A DNA stretch of 64,000 nucleotides, from positions 62,001 through 126,000 of the forward strand of contig CAKJVC010000202.1 in the NCBI GenBank assembly GCA_918026815.1. Direction: 5' to 3'. Below are positions 1 through 11,112 of this stretch, piece after piece. Source of the DNA: Chalara sp. BL73. Lineage: Eukaryota > Ascomycota > Leotiomycetes > Helotiales. The notes beneath the pieces were generated by a model. The model made no database searches, was not told the DNA's origin, and worked only from the letters and a program-made list of their open reading frames with translations. How positions within the stretch are numbered: the stretch's first letter is position 1; every line of letters starts with the position of its first letter. A program made the translations under genes and the position numbers.

Positions 1-3000
1 GCCAGTGCCGTCGAGCGATGTGGTACCCTTTCTATACCAGGACTCACAGGTTAGTCGGTGCTCATTGCCAAGCCAGACTTTCCATTCTCTATTACAATAA
101 GGTCATCTAATGCGATGATTCTGAAATACCCTTTGCCTTTTTGGTACAAATATAAACATATGCTAATGAAATATAGGATATATCTAAATACGGCGAGGCG
201 CCTGTGCGAGAGAAACTCTCTGGCCCGGATCGTGGTAGATATACTAATGATTCGAGTAATGTAAACAAAATCAGCACCTCATCCCGCTCTGGTCATCCTC
301 ATGTCCACCTCCCTGGCCATAGTCATCGCCACAACAAGAGCAACGACGATACACGTTCATTGCGGCCGTCTGTAAGCAGGGAAGACTCTGCTATGGGCAT
401 GAGAGCAAAAGATCGTAGCCAAAACTCTATAGGGACAGCATTTGGAAACTCTTCAAATGCAAGCCTTCTACAGCGACCAGTAAGCCCTACTCCAAGCGGA
501 ACAAGCAATTGGAGTATAGGAACTTCCAAAAGTGCTATTAAAGACGGCAGCCCTGCTTCACCCACCAATGGGAAACATAAGCATAGCATTTTGAGCCTAG
601 GTCGATTTGCACGAAGACACAAAGACAAAGACTCTCCGACGTCTCGCTTAAAGGAACTGCCCGCGTCTATACAGTCCTTTGCCTCTTCAAAGCACGCAAA
701 CGGTAAAGTTCAGGATAATTCAGATAGTGGTGTCCGGAGTCGTGAAAGGAGTGCACAGGGATCGGTTCTCGATCTGCCAAGTATCGATAACGGACAATTT
801 GGACGGCCCCAAACCTCCAATCAGCCACGACAGGGCACTTTTAGAAAAGGCTTCAGAAAAGGTGGTCGAGGAAAACTTTCAGACGAGATGGAAGGGTCAT
901 CTGATAGACACGACAATGGAACCATGTTCAACCTTGACACGAACTTATCGAATATGGATGGAATATTGGCTAAGCCACCTCCATTGACACCTTTAGACAA
1001 TGACATATTCACCGGAAACGTCGAAGATGAAGCCAAGATAGAAGCGGAGAGTGTAAGTGGTGTCAAGAATTGGGATGCGCCAGATAGTTGGGGCGTAAAG
1101 AAGGTTACCGATGTCAACATGTCTCGACTCCCAGAAATAGACGAAGCAGGCGTTCCAGCCAGCGATAGTGACGACAGATCCAACCCTCATTTCATTCGCA
1201 TTTTCAGACCAGATGGAACATTCAACGTGTTGTCAGCACCGCTCAATGCTACCGCCACGGAAATTATCAACCAACTTGGCAAAAAGTCCTACATTCAAGA
1301 CACGCTTGAAAATTACCAGATTGTAATGAAAAAGCAGAACCTTCAACGAGTCCTTGCTGGTGGTGAGCGACCAATTGTAATACAAAAACGGCTTCTTGAG
1401 CAAGCGGGATATATTGATAAGGATAAGATCGAAGAAGTTGGTGGTGGGGATAACAGCTATTTATGCCGCTTCTTATTTGTTCCAGCCAATGTGGCCGATT
1501 CTGGACCTGCTCGACCCCAGAAAAATGATCATTATGTCAACCTAGAAGGCGATAACTTGATCACGATCCCAATCTCTCTCTACTCGAAAGCTGCAAACAT
1601 CGTTTCGCTCAATTTGTCACGAAATTTGTCGCTTGAGGTGCCGTTTGACTTTATTCAATCGTGTCAAAATTTGCGAGAGCTCAAATTTATTAGTAACGAG
1701 GCTTGGAAGCTGCCAAAAAGCTTCAAGAATGCGAGTCGCCTGTCAATTCTAGATTTATCAAATAATAGGCTTGAACAATTGGATGAGGCTGGACTCAATC
1801 AGTTAGAGGCTCTCATCAGTTTAAAACTCGCAAACAACCGCTTAACAAGTCTGCCCTCACACTTTGGCAGTTTCAAAAATATGAGGACCTTAAATGTATC
1901 CTCCAATTTCCTTGATACATTTCCGGAATACTTGTGCGATCTGGAAAAATTGATCGACATTGATATGAGCTTCAACAATATTGCCAGCATACCGGACTCA
2001 ATTGGAAAGCTAAAGAATCTTGAGCGCTTTGTTATCACTAATAATCGATTGGCAGGTTCCTTGCCGGACAGTTTTAGTGAGCTTTTGAACTTGAAGGAAG
2101 TTGACGTACGATACAATGCGCTGTCCAGCATCAATGTCATTGCACGACTACCCAAGGTTGAGAATATTGCGGCAGATCATAACGCTGTATCTGTTTGCGA
2201 GTCTGAATTTACCAAGATCAGAATTCTACGACTTAACTCAAATCCTGTCACGAAGTTCGAAATTCTCAATTCTGTTCCAACCCTTACACAGCTCAACCTA
2301 TCGAATGCAAAGCTAGCACACATCCCGGATGCTGCGTTCGACAAAATGCCCAATTTGATCAAACTTGTCCTAGACAAAAATCATTTTGTGTCCTTGCCGA
2401 GTCACATTGGAAAACTCAGAAAGTTAGAGCACTTTAGCATTGCAAGAAATGCGCTTAGTAGCCTACCTGCGGAGATAGGATGTCTAACAGAATTGCGATT
2501 TCTGGATGTCAGGCAAAATAACTTGAAGAAACTCCCTATGGAGATATGGTGGGCAAATAAGCTCGAAACTCTCAATATCTCGTCCAATGTGTTAGACAAC
2601 TTTCCCAAGCCTGCCTCACGACCACCTCAAGTACCGGGTGATGTCCCTGTAACAACCCCAGGAGAGACTCCTGGCCCAAGCTCTCAAAACTCAAGCTTCG
2701 AAGAACTAGGGCCTCTGGAGGGATTTGGAGCCCAGCAACGTAGGCCTAGCCAAGTCTCAGGCCTCCTGAGTGTTGGGGCATCTCCCGTTCCACTTTCTGG
2801 TGATAGAAAGGGCTCTCTAATCTCCTTGTATGGCAAAGGCGGACGCAAGACGTCTGTTGTGTCTCGCAGCGAATCACAAGGCACTAGTACGCCACCGCAA
2901 ATGGCCAGAAAGGATTCCGGCATGTCAGCAAAGCTCTTAAACACTTTCGCCGGCTCGTTGCGGAATTTGTATCTTGCAGATAATCAACTTGACGATGACG

Positions 3001-5740
3001 TATTTCAGGAAATAGGCCTTCTCATTGAGCTGCGAATACTTAATTTGTCTTATAACGATCTCAATGAACTACCCCCCAGAACGCTGAAGAAGTGGGTTCA
3101 TATGGTGGAGTTATATCTCTCTGGCAATGAGCTTACAAGCCTCCCCTCCGATGATTTTGAAGAATCTAGTTTTCTTCAAGTCCTTCATATCAATGGCAAC
3201 AAGTTTCAGACTTTGCCTGCCGAACTTGGTAAGGCCCATAGGCTAGCTATACTCGATGTCGGAAGCAACTCCCTAAAGTACAATGTGTCTAATTGGCCCT
3301 ACGATTGGAACTGGAATTGGAACACAAACCTCAAGTACCTGAATCTTTCAGGCAACAAGCGTCTGGAAATCAAGCCTTCCATATCTGCGGGCCATAGTGC
3401 TCGCGAAGGACGAGATCTCACCGACTTCAGCGAATTACCACATCTACGAATTCTCGGTTTAATGGACGTGACGTTGACCATTTCGACTATCCCAGATCAA
3501 ACAGAAGACCGAAGAGTTAGGACTTCGGATTCATTCACAGGCCAGTTAGCCTACGGGATGGCTGATACACTGGGAAGAAATGAGCATTTGTCCATTATAG
3601 ATATGGTAGTGCCTAAGTACAATGGCAGAGATGGTGACCTCCTACTAGGGATGTTTGATGGGCAGGCTTTATCCAGTGGTGGATCCAAGATCGCGAAGTA
3701 TTTGCACGAGAACTTCAGCCACACCTTCAATGAGGAGCTAGGAAAAACCAGTACTTCAGAGTCCCCTGTAGACGCTTTACGAAGAGCTTTTCTCTCATTG
3801 AATAAAGAACTAGCTACCGCGGCAAGCCAACACACCGAGAAACGATCCATTATGTCACACCGAGGCTCATCCGCGCCAGCAGCACTCAGTCAGGAAGATC
3901 TTCGTTCTGGTGGAATAGCGACGGTGATATTCCTACAGGATTCAGAGCTTTATGTCGCAAACATTGGCGACGCTCAGGCGATGATCATCCATTCAGAAGG
4001 TGGTCACCACATGTTAACACAAAAGCATGACCCCGCAGAGCCGAACGAGAGACGGCGTATTCGAGACGCTGGTGGATGGGTCTCGAAGCAAGGAAAATTG
4101 AATGATATTCTCGAGGTTTCCCGTGCCTTCGGATATGTCCATCTCATGCCTGCCGTACAAGCAAGCCCGCATATTACACATCTCAGGGTAAAAGAGCAAG
4201 ATGAGATGATCTTGATTGCTTCAAAAGAGCTCTGGGAGTACTTGTCCCCGGAACTAGTCGTTGATGTTGCACGGTATGAACGTGGTGACTTGATGCGTGC
4301 TGCACAACGGCTTCGCGACTTAGCAATCGCTTTTGGTGCTTCCGGAAAGCTTCTGGTAATGATGATTGGCGTGAGTGACTTGAAGAAAAGAGCTCAAGCT
4401 CGGCCACACCGAGTCCAAAGCTTATCCTTCAATCCATCTTTCATGACTGACGAGCCATATTCTGCCCCAACAAAGAAAAGGACAAAAAAGGGAGAAGCTG
4501 TCGAAGACTCTATGCTGCGTCGACTGCAGGCAGAGGTTCAAGCCCCCGTTGGTGATGTCAGCATAGTTTTCACAGATATCAAGAGCTCAACTCTCTTGTG
4601 GGAGACATACCCTAATGCCATGCGATCTGCCATCAAATTACATAATGAAGTTATGCGTCGCCAGCTGCGGATCTTAGGGGGCTACGAGGTTAAGACTGAA
4701 GGTGATGCATTCATGGTAGCTTTTCCTACTGCTACCTCCGCGCTGTTGTGGACATTTGCTGTTCAGCAAGCACTACTTGAAGTACAATGGCCGTCGGAGG
4801 TTCTTGAGAGTATCGTTGGCCAAGAAGTTTTCGACAGCGATGGCAACCTTATTTTTAAGGGTCTTAGCGTACGAATGGGTGCTCACTGGGGTCAACCAGT
4901 GTGTGAGAATGATCCTGTAACACGACGTATGGACTATTTCGGACCAATGGTAAACAGAGCTGCTCGAATATCCGGAGAGGCGGATGGTGGTCAGATCACT
5001 GTGTCCGCCGACTTTATATCCGAGATCCAGAGGTGCCTCGAGACCTATAGTGAGAGCGATCGATCTGCTTCGACTGGGTCTGAAGAAGGTTTTGATAATG
5101 ATCTCATTACTCAAGCAATCCGTCGAGAGCTACGCTCTCTGAGCAGCCAAGGATTCGAAGTCAAAGAGGTTGGCGAGCGGAAATTAAAGGGACTGGAGAA
5201 TCCGGAGTACATTTATCTCATGTATCCGCATGCTCTTTCGGGTCGTATACAATATCCTAATCCCGCCCATGCTCCAGTGCCACAGAACCCTGCAGCCTTG
5301 AGCGATCAAACAGAGTTGACCATTGACACGGACGCGGTATGGGGCCTTTGGAGTGTAAGTCTGCGCCTCGAAATGATATGCTCAAGTTTGGAGGGAAAGC
5401 GTGGTGAGGATGCTAAATTACAGCCACCCGAGACGGCCATGTTGGAGAGGATGAAAGTCCAGGGTGGCGAAATCACAGATCGTTTCTTGGTCAACTTCAT
5501 CACTCACCAGGTTTCAAGAATTGAGGTATGTATCCTTTGCCCAGTCGATCGTCTCCAGGTGCGGCTAACACGGAACAGACATGCATTTCAACGCTGGGAA
5601 CTCGATATATTGCTAGTGGCGCCGGACCTCTACACAGTCTCGACCAGATGCGCGCACCTATGGATGAGGTCTTCGCCAGTCTTGAAGAGAAGTTAAACGA
5701 GCTGGCGAAATACAAGGCGTTATATGGTGAGCTAAAATGA
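1..5740 (+). CDS. CYR1: Adenylate cyclase (Ras-associated, LRR type), 5' end outside window
   Basis: Makes cAMP for protein kinase A signalling at the membrane. Exons read as 2-49, 177-5525 and 5579-5740; the introns (50-176, 5526-5578) have GT..AG ends and keep the frame, giving 1852 visible residues. Domains in order: disordered Ser-rich region; Ras-association domain (about 1183-1490); many leucine-rich repeats (about 1600-3350) split by a disordered insert (about 2610-2930); PP2C-like domain (about 3540-4390) whose usual DGHGG is changed to DGQALSSGG, so it is probably not a phosphatase; class III cyclase domain (about 4551-5230) with metal Asp in VFTDIKSSTLLWE, second Asp in KTEGDAFMVAF, and NRAARISGEADGG. 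This order is specific to fungal Cyr1-type cyclases. The first exon(s) lie before position 1. Filamentous fungi use other names too (cr-1, MAC1, BAC). Confidence 0.97.
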
Positions 5741-6683
5741 TAACAAACAGCCAAGGCGATTATGGATTGCTCGCGGAAGAGCGACAATGCTCAAAGGAAG
5801 CATGAAGACATGAAACGATCTAGGATGACAAGCGGTAGCATCTTGGGCGGCGTTGTGGTATAATGAGCGTGTTTCTTGTATAGCATCCGGCAGGCATTCT
5901 GGGTTCTTTACATTTTTTGGATTATATATATTGGCAGCACTACAGCATTTGGGTTCACGGTTTGGGACCGGAGTCTCTAGCGGGTTAGGCTTTTTGGAAC
6001 GAGGCATTTATGGATTTAGGCGGCGTTTGGTATATCCTTTTATTGGTGATACACATAATCGTGCGGACGAGATGAAACTTGTGATTTAGATCTGTTAGCG
6101 GCACGAGAGAATCAGAAGAGCTTACTGTGACTAGGTCGTTTGCTCTTTTCACATTTCGCTTCGGAGTTTGTTGTTTTAGATGACCAATCTTGTTGGGATA
6201 TGCTGAACAGTGCCAAATATGTCGGCGGTAGAAATGATGCCTAGATTCATTGATGGCTCGTTTAATTAAACGAGCCTAATAAACATAAAAACAACTCTTG
6301 CGCATTTTGTATCCGGTAATTTCTCCCAATTATATCATACGAGTTATGAGTGTGACTTCATATAGAAAGAACTCTTCTACGCTAGTAGCATGTTGCTAAG
6401 CACTGAGGTTATATAAAGCATCTTAGTTATGAGCGTTCATGAAAAGCCATGAAAACACTAATGGGCCAAAGATTAACCCCCCTATCACATTCGTGGAAAG
6501 AAGACCATTCTACTGCCTTCCGTCTCTTGAGATACGTCTGTGTCCTCACCCGGCGTATATTGAAAAGCCATTGCCCAACTCGCTGTTCCAACCCTTAACG
6601 CCACCGATATTCATCTTTCGTGTAATATGTTCCAAAGTCCCCATACCAGGCTTGATCTCATGTTTCGGGGAGATACATGACTT
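5741..6683. other. Convergent intergenic region
   Basis: 3' flanks of adenylate cyclase (+) and the J-domain gene (-). A 78-codon open frame at 5853-6089 resembles no family I know and probably lies in the cyclase 3' UTR. The only notable structure is the palindrome at 6255-6276. Confidence 0.6.
6255..6276. repeat. Perfect 22-nt palindrome
   Basis: Arms GGCTCGTTTAA and TTAAACGAGCC meet with no spacer, so each strand can form an 11-bp stem. It sits between two convergent genes. It could be an RNA 3'-end hairpin for either transcript or a dyad protein site; nothing in the sequence decides. Confidence 0.7.
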
Positions 6684-7478
6684 TTATATACCGACAGCAT
6701 GGCTGAACACCTTCTGCGCAAGCTGGCTTAGGAGCCTCGCCTTATCGTTTTGCGGCAGCTCTTGGAAAACTGCGTACACGCTCTTTCCTTTCGCGTCTCT
6801 GACGGCGCCCTACATAACAGTCGTTAGTCCTTACTCTAAAACCACCATATCGCCCATCTGCTCAGGGTAAAGAGAGACTTGCCAATCGATTTCCTGCCAG
6901 TGCCCCGGCCAACATCCCAGGGAAATTGGCAACGATGAACCCCATCGCCCCACCACTTAACCCGCCAACCACACTCCAAAACTTCCCCGTCGGTGAGCCC
7001 CCATTCTCCGCCATCCCCTCCTCCTTCAACATCTCCTCAAAAACATCACCGAACTGCTGGCTCTCAAAACCCTCCCTCTCGTTGCTATCCTTTGCTTTGA
7101 ACCCGAAGCTTGACCACGGGAATCCCCCAGCGTTCGTTTGCTCGTTCGGATCGGGGATTGGGTTGTCGTCGGAGAATGGCTCTGAGGACGGCGGGAAACC
7201 GTGGAAGGTGCGTGCGGAATCATAGTCCCGGCGGCGTGTGGCGTCGGAAAGAGTGTAGTAGGCGTCATTTATAAGCTGGAATTTTCTCGTGCGCTCAGCG
7301 CGCTCGGGCGAGTCTGCTGGGACGCGGTCGGGATGCGTGCGTAGAGCAGCTTTTTTGTAGGCGTCGCGGATTTGTTGGGCTGTCGCTGTAGAGGGAAGGC
7401 CGAGGGCGGCATCTTGCTCAGGTTAGATTGTGATGCTATGGGAAAGGGGTCCAAGATCTCACAATAGTCTGTAGGCAT
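6684..7478 (-). CDS. J-domain (DnaJ) protein with C-terminal glycine-rich hydrophobic segment
   Basis: Hsp40-type co-chaperone that should stimulate an Hsp70. Exons (reverse strand) 7478-7463, 7412-6883 and 6809-6684 give 223 aa. The J domain begins at residue 3 (DYYAALGLPSTATAQQIRDA) and carries the essential HPD (THPDRVP). A linker with Asp/Pro follows, then a glycine-zipper-like hydrophobic stretch (GGLSGGAMGFIVANF, GMLAGALAGNRLG) that may insert in or lie on a membrane, and a conserved tail (KGKSVYAVFQELP). Intron 1 (7462-7413) is GT-AG. Intron 2 (6882-6810) begins GCAAGT, a GC-AG intron; splicing it restores NRL-GAVRDAKGKS. Its Hsp70 partner and location are unknown. The neighbouring gene at 8072 is divergent. 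Confidence 0.88.
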
Positions 7479-8071
7479 ATTGTTTGGTGGTTGTTCGGGG
7501 AATCATAAACAGGAGAGATTTGTTATCTGGGGGCAGAAAGAGATGTTTAGACCGTGAAACTAAGCTGCAACGAGTATCTGGCTTAGTCTATTCTAGACGA
7601 ATAAAATCCGTAGAAATCTACTAGTGGAAAGTGAATACAATTTGAACAAGTTGTCCTGACGCAGAGACAGCCAGCCTCACTTCTTCAAGTTGACTCCTTC
7701 GACAAGATATGTCTCAATGACGTTGTCATGTGGCGTTCTACAGTATCGAGAAACAAGCCACATCTCATATCAACCCAATCGAGCCTAGCCCCAACACACC
7801 CCTGACAAATAAGCGAGCGCAAGCCATTTCGTGCATCGCGCCAAATTCAGCTTCACCGCCAGTAGATACTCCGTAATTAGCGGGGCTGGGAAAAGCTGTC
7901 ATACAGCTTGCGTGCAGCTCTCTCCACTACTATCTGTGCCCAATCCCCATCCTCAAGCTTCAAAGCTACCTAAAGCTCGCCTTCCAATCAATTGAATATC
8001 CGAGAAGAATATATTTGTGAGACAGTAAGAGGAATTGAGACAAAACGTGAAGGAAAAGAAAAGAAAAGAAA
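7479..8071. promoter_or_regulatory. Shared upstream region of two divergent genes
   Basis: 593 bp between the J-domain gene (-) and the glycine-rich membrane protein (+). The last 20 bases before the ATG at 8072 are a purine run of (A)GAAAA units (about 8049-8071). I could not assign transcription factor sites. Confidence 0.5.
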
Positions 8072-8807
8072 ATGGGCTGGTTCGATAACAGCTCCGTCGC
8101 AGACTGGGCTCCCAGCTCTTCCAAACGCCATCGCAGCCGCTCTCCAAAACGCTATCACTCCTCCTCCGGCTCAATTTTCGGTTCTGGCCATGCTAAACAC
8201 AATGCATCTTCACATTCAATCTTTGGCGCCGGAGACCATCGTCACAATTCCTCGCGGTCGAGTTTCTTCGGTACTTGATCACTCCCAGCTCTTGCCATTG
8301 CTCGAGATGGCAAACTTTTGTTTCTATATTGAGAAGACAAAGCTAATTAATATGTGGATAGGAAACTTCGGGAAAACAAGCCACTACAAACGTTCTCCCC
8401 GCCCCGGCTACCTACAAAGTGCATACAAGAAACTGCGAAGACTACTACGGGATCTGATCTACTACGCAAAGAAACACCCCATCAAGGTCTTCATGCTAGT
8501 CATCATGCCCTTGATCACCGGCGGCGCCCTCACTGCCCTCCTAGCTCGTTTCGGCCTTCGCTTGCCATACAGCGTGGAGAAGATGCTGGGGATAGCAGGC
8601 GGTGCAGCGGGATCGTTCGGCGGAGGAGGGATTGGAGGCAATGAGAGAAGCACGTTCGGCCAGGCAATTGGCAGGGATCGCCACGGGAACTTGATGTTTG
8701 AGCGGGAAAGGGAGGTTGCGGAGGGCCCTTTGAGTGCATTTGGCGGGCTGGCAGGGTTGATGGGAGGCGCGGGAAGCGCGTTTAAGGTTGCTAAAATGTT
8801 TATGTGA
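8072..8807 (+). CDS. Uncharacterised glycine-rich single-pass membrane protein
   Basis: Family not recognised. Exons 8072-8270 and 8362-8807 (intron 8271-8361, GTACTT, branch GCTAATTA, ATAG) encode 214 aa. The N-terminal third is rich in Ser, His and Arg, with a short repeated element: SIFGSGHAKHN, SIFGAGDHRHN, SSFFG. A basic stretch (KKLRRLLRDLIYYAKKHP) leads into one clear membrane segment (about residues 118-142, VFMLVIMPLITGGALTALLA). After it come glycine runs (GIAGGAAGSFGGGGIGGNE) and GGLAGLMGGAGSAF at the C terminus. An unspliced frame from about 7992 also stays open to the same stop, but it reads exon 1 in another frame. The spliced model starts with a good ATG (MGWFDNSS) directly after the purine leader, so I prefer it. 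Confidence 0.7.
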
Positions 8808-9295
8808 TTTGCAATGAAAAGTGTGGTAGGGGAGGAGACGTTGTGGCTGAAAGATGATAGCCAAAGAGTGAGACGTTTGTGACGACACGTAGATTGGAAA
8901 TGGAGGCGTTTTGGAGTTTGTCGGATACCAAAATAAGATTACATGAAGGGTACATACTTTCTGAGTTCGCGTGGCTCTTATTTGATCTGAAGATGTAGAT
9001 TGAATTTGAATTGTATGCATCTACTCTAGTTCAGTTCCAGTTGTCTGTTTAGCTCGCTTAGAAAAGGGGCGAAGCATTGCTAAAAAAGATAATATTCAAA
9101 GTGAGTGTAAGGTCCAATTTGGTACATTGCAACATGTAAATCTTTGCCCACTTTAAAACACGTCGGACAAGGTGGATCAGGTCACTCAGATTTGATGATG
9201 CTGAAGGTATGTCAAATCGAAAGAAATGCATCAATTAGAAAGCAAATAAGATCTATCAATGCAGAATATTAAGAATCAACGAAATTACTCTCTTG
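8808..9295. other. Convergent intergenic region
   Basis: 3' flanks of the 8072 gene (+) and the 9296 gene (-). No coding, RNA or repeat signal seen. Confidence 0.6.
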
Positions 9296-10474
9296 CTATC
9301 GCTTGCCCTTTTTCCTCCCACCAACCGGTTTTCTCGAAATAGGCTTCGCCCGTTCAGGCTCTTCCTCTATGTACACCTGCACGCCATTCCCAAGATCATC
9401 GCTCTCATCGTCATCGCTACTCGGTGCGAGTTCGTCAATGTCATCCCGCCGAGAGCTCCGTCTCCGTATTGTGGGGTCGGAAGCTCCACGTGTCGAGGAT
9501 GAGTAACCACCTGGAGGAATTGGAGGAGTGCGACGAACAGAAGAGTAAGCAATATCCGGGGGTCCAGACACGTTCCGTCGGCCTTGCATATATTGTGGTG
9601 GAATGGCTGGTAGACGTTCGGATGTGGTTTGATACTCGAAAGGATCAACGTGCGATGCAACTGAGCTACGCCTTGAATTGGTCGGAATCCAGCCTTCTTC
9701 GTCGGGCAAGGGGCGTCGAGAACTAGTGCTCGAAGAAGAGTTAGGTCGAGCCCCATCCGAGTGGTGCCGAAGAGAGCCATGCGGGTAAGGAGGGTACTGA
9801 GGAGGCGGAGTGCTGCGATGCTTTTGCGATGCCGAAGAACGAGGCCGAGATGGTGAATTGTGAACTGTAGTAGATTGCGAAGGGTGATAGCCTAGTGGAG
9901 CATATGTCGTAGAGCCATCAGGTCCAGCCATTAGTAAGCCAGGTGGCGCTCCTCCTGAGGGTGGAGGAGTCAGCTCTTTTCTGGTTTTCCCTTGCCTGCG
10001 GCTAATAGGCTCCAGTGATGGTATAGGAACACGCTTCCGTTCGGTTCGCCTTCTCTCACTACCACTTCCCGATCCGTTCCCTTTCGCTCGAGTCGTTGCA
10101 GCTGCCTGCATCCGCTTGCGTCGCTTTTCCAAAGCATCTATTTCATCCTGATTTAATTTCACATCCCGTTTTCCTTTTTCCTGAGCCCGCCGAATCCGAG
10201 CAAGCGCAGACTGTACAAGCGCTTCCTCTTTATCCCGTAAAGCTATCTGCAAAGCATTTGTACCATCAAACTCCGATAAATCAGAGTCCGAATCCGAAGA
10301 ATCCTCCGTATCATCATAAGCATAACGCCGTCTTTCCCTAGATGCTACCGAGGACATGTCAATCCCGGTAAAATGAAGTGGATCGCTAGTAAACCGTTTT
10401 CTGTCAATATCTAAACCAACGCCTTGTGAATCTGTATCATCACTATCAAGCTCTTCAACGCGGGATTGCTCCAT
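9296..10474 (-). CDS. Disordered Ser/Arg/Pro-rich protein, start uncertain
   Basis: Family not recognised. From the first in-frame ATG (10474) the protein has 392 residues. The frame is open further back to a TGA near 10600 and the extra residues look coding (GGRPRSPKSVPSWGRPPG, AKGSKRRRQWERDQELWQ), so the true start may be on an exon farther upstream. Visible features: acidic Ser/Asp run (DDTEDSSDSDSD), a probable coiled-coil or charged helix (about 125-160: RDKEEALVQSALARIRRAQE, then KGKRDV), several basic clusters that could be nuclear signals (RRRTERKRVP, GGRKKGKR at the very end), PP and SS runs, and an acidic patch (SSDDDESDD). It lies only about 107 nt behind PRA1 on the same strand, so promoter sharing or overlapping transcripts are likely. 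Probably nuclear; function unknown. Confidence 0.65.
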   Translation of the reverse strand: MEQSRVEELDSDDTDSQGVGLDIDRKRFTSDPLHFTGIDMSSVASRERRRYAYDDTEDSSDSDSDLSEFDGTNALQIALRDKEEALVQSALARIRRAQEKGKRDVKLNQDEIDALEKRRKRMQAAATTRAKGNGSGSGSERRRTERKRVPIPSLEPISRRQGKTRKELTPPPSGGAPPGLLMAGPDGSTTYAPLGYHPSQSTTVHNSPSRPRSSASQKHRSTPPPQYPPYPHGSLRHHSDGARPNSSSSTSSRRPLPDEEGWIPTNSRRSSVASHVDPFEYQTTSERLPAIPPQYMQGRRNVSGPPDIAYSSVRRTPPIPPGGYSSSTRGASDPTIRRRSSRRDDIDELAPSSDDDESDDLGNGVQVYIEEEPERAKPISRKPVGGRKKGKR

Positions 10475-10581
10475 TTGCCAAAGTTCCTGATCCCGCTCCC
10501 ACTGCCGCCTCCTCTTGCTCCCCTTCGCCCCTGGTGGTCTTCCCCATGAGGGCACAGATTTGGGAGATCGCGGCCGACCAC

Positions 10582-11112
10582 CTAGACCGCCTCCCCGGAA
10601 AAAGCCTCATCGATCGGTTTGTCCATGAATGAGGCATGACCCAGAATGGTGACTCCGCTTGCGCCGATGAGCCAGAAAATTGTCGAGAATGGAGATGCAA
10701 AGAATCCAAGGATGATTGCAGCTCCAACAAGCGCAGTATAAAGCTGCGACGAGGTAGCATGAATACTACCAATATCAAGGTCTCTGCCATCGAGCTTGCC
10801 AATTCCCCACATACCTCCTACGACGAGAAAAATGACAAAGAGTAGAAGCCAATTTGTGAGAAGGCTGTAGATACTGAGCAGGGCGAACACAACGGCATAG
10901 TTGCTAGAAAAGTGTCCTAGGTTATAGTTGACTCTCGATTGGACTTCTCCGAAGTTCGCAGGCTTTGATAGCCTCTTGAAATCAAGGAACTCAGAAATAG
11001 GTTTGAGGTTGGCAAATCTTGATCCTATTGATTGGGACCGTACACTTGAGAGCCTCTCCGAGAGGTTCAACCTCGAGGTGAGGACATCGAGAGGAATTTG
11101 GATGCGTGCCAT
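10582..11112 (-). CDS. YIP3: PRA1/Yip3-family prenylated Rab acceptor
   Basis: Small ER/Golgi membrane protein that binds prenylated Rab GTPases and takes part in vesicle traffic. A single exon encodes 176 aa, typical for the family. The PRA1 core is visible: FGEVQSRVNYNLGHFSSNYA, then hydrophobic hairpins (VVFALLSIYSLLTNWLLLFV, FLVVGGMWGIG; ALVGAAIILGFF, TIFWLIGASGVTILGHA). The tail HASFMDKPIDEAFSGEAV is the usual PRA1 ending, so the protein looks complete. It is transcribed divergently from ERJ5. The next same-strand ORF follows after 26 nt with no in-frame ATG in between. Confidence 0.93.
   Translation of the reverse strand: MARIQIPLDVLTSRLNLSERLSSVRSQSIGSRFANLKPISEFLDFKRLSKPANFGEVQSRVNYNLGHFSSNYAVVFALLSIYSLLTNWLLLFVIFLVVGGMWGIGKLDGRDLDIGSIHATSSQLYTALVGAAIILGFFASPFSTIFWLIGASGVTILGHASFMDKPIDEAFSGEAV

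Noticed and set aside
7992..8807. Unspliced 271-codon frame through the glycine-rich membrane protein gene
   Set aside because: It begins without ATG, reads exon 1 in the wrong frame and passes through a clean intron with branch site; the spliced 214-residue model is better.
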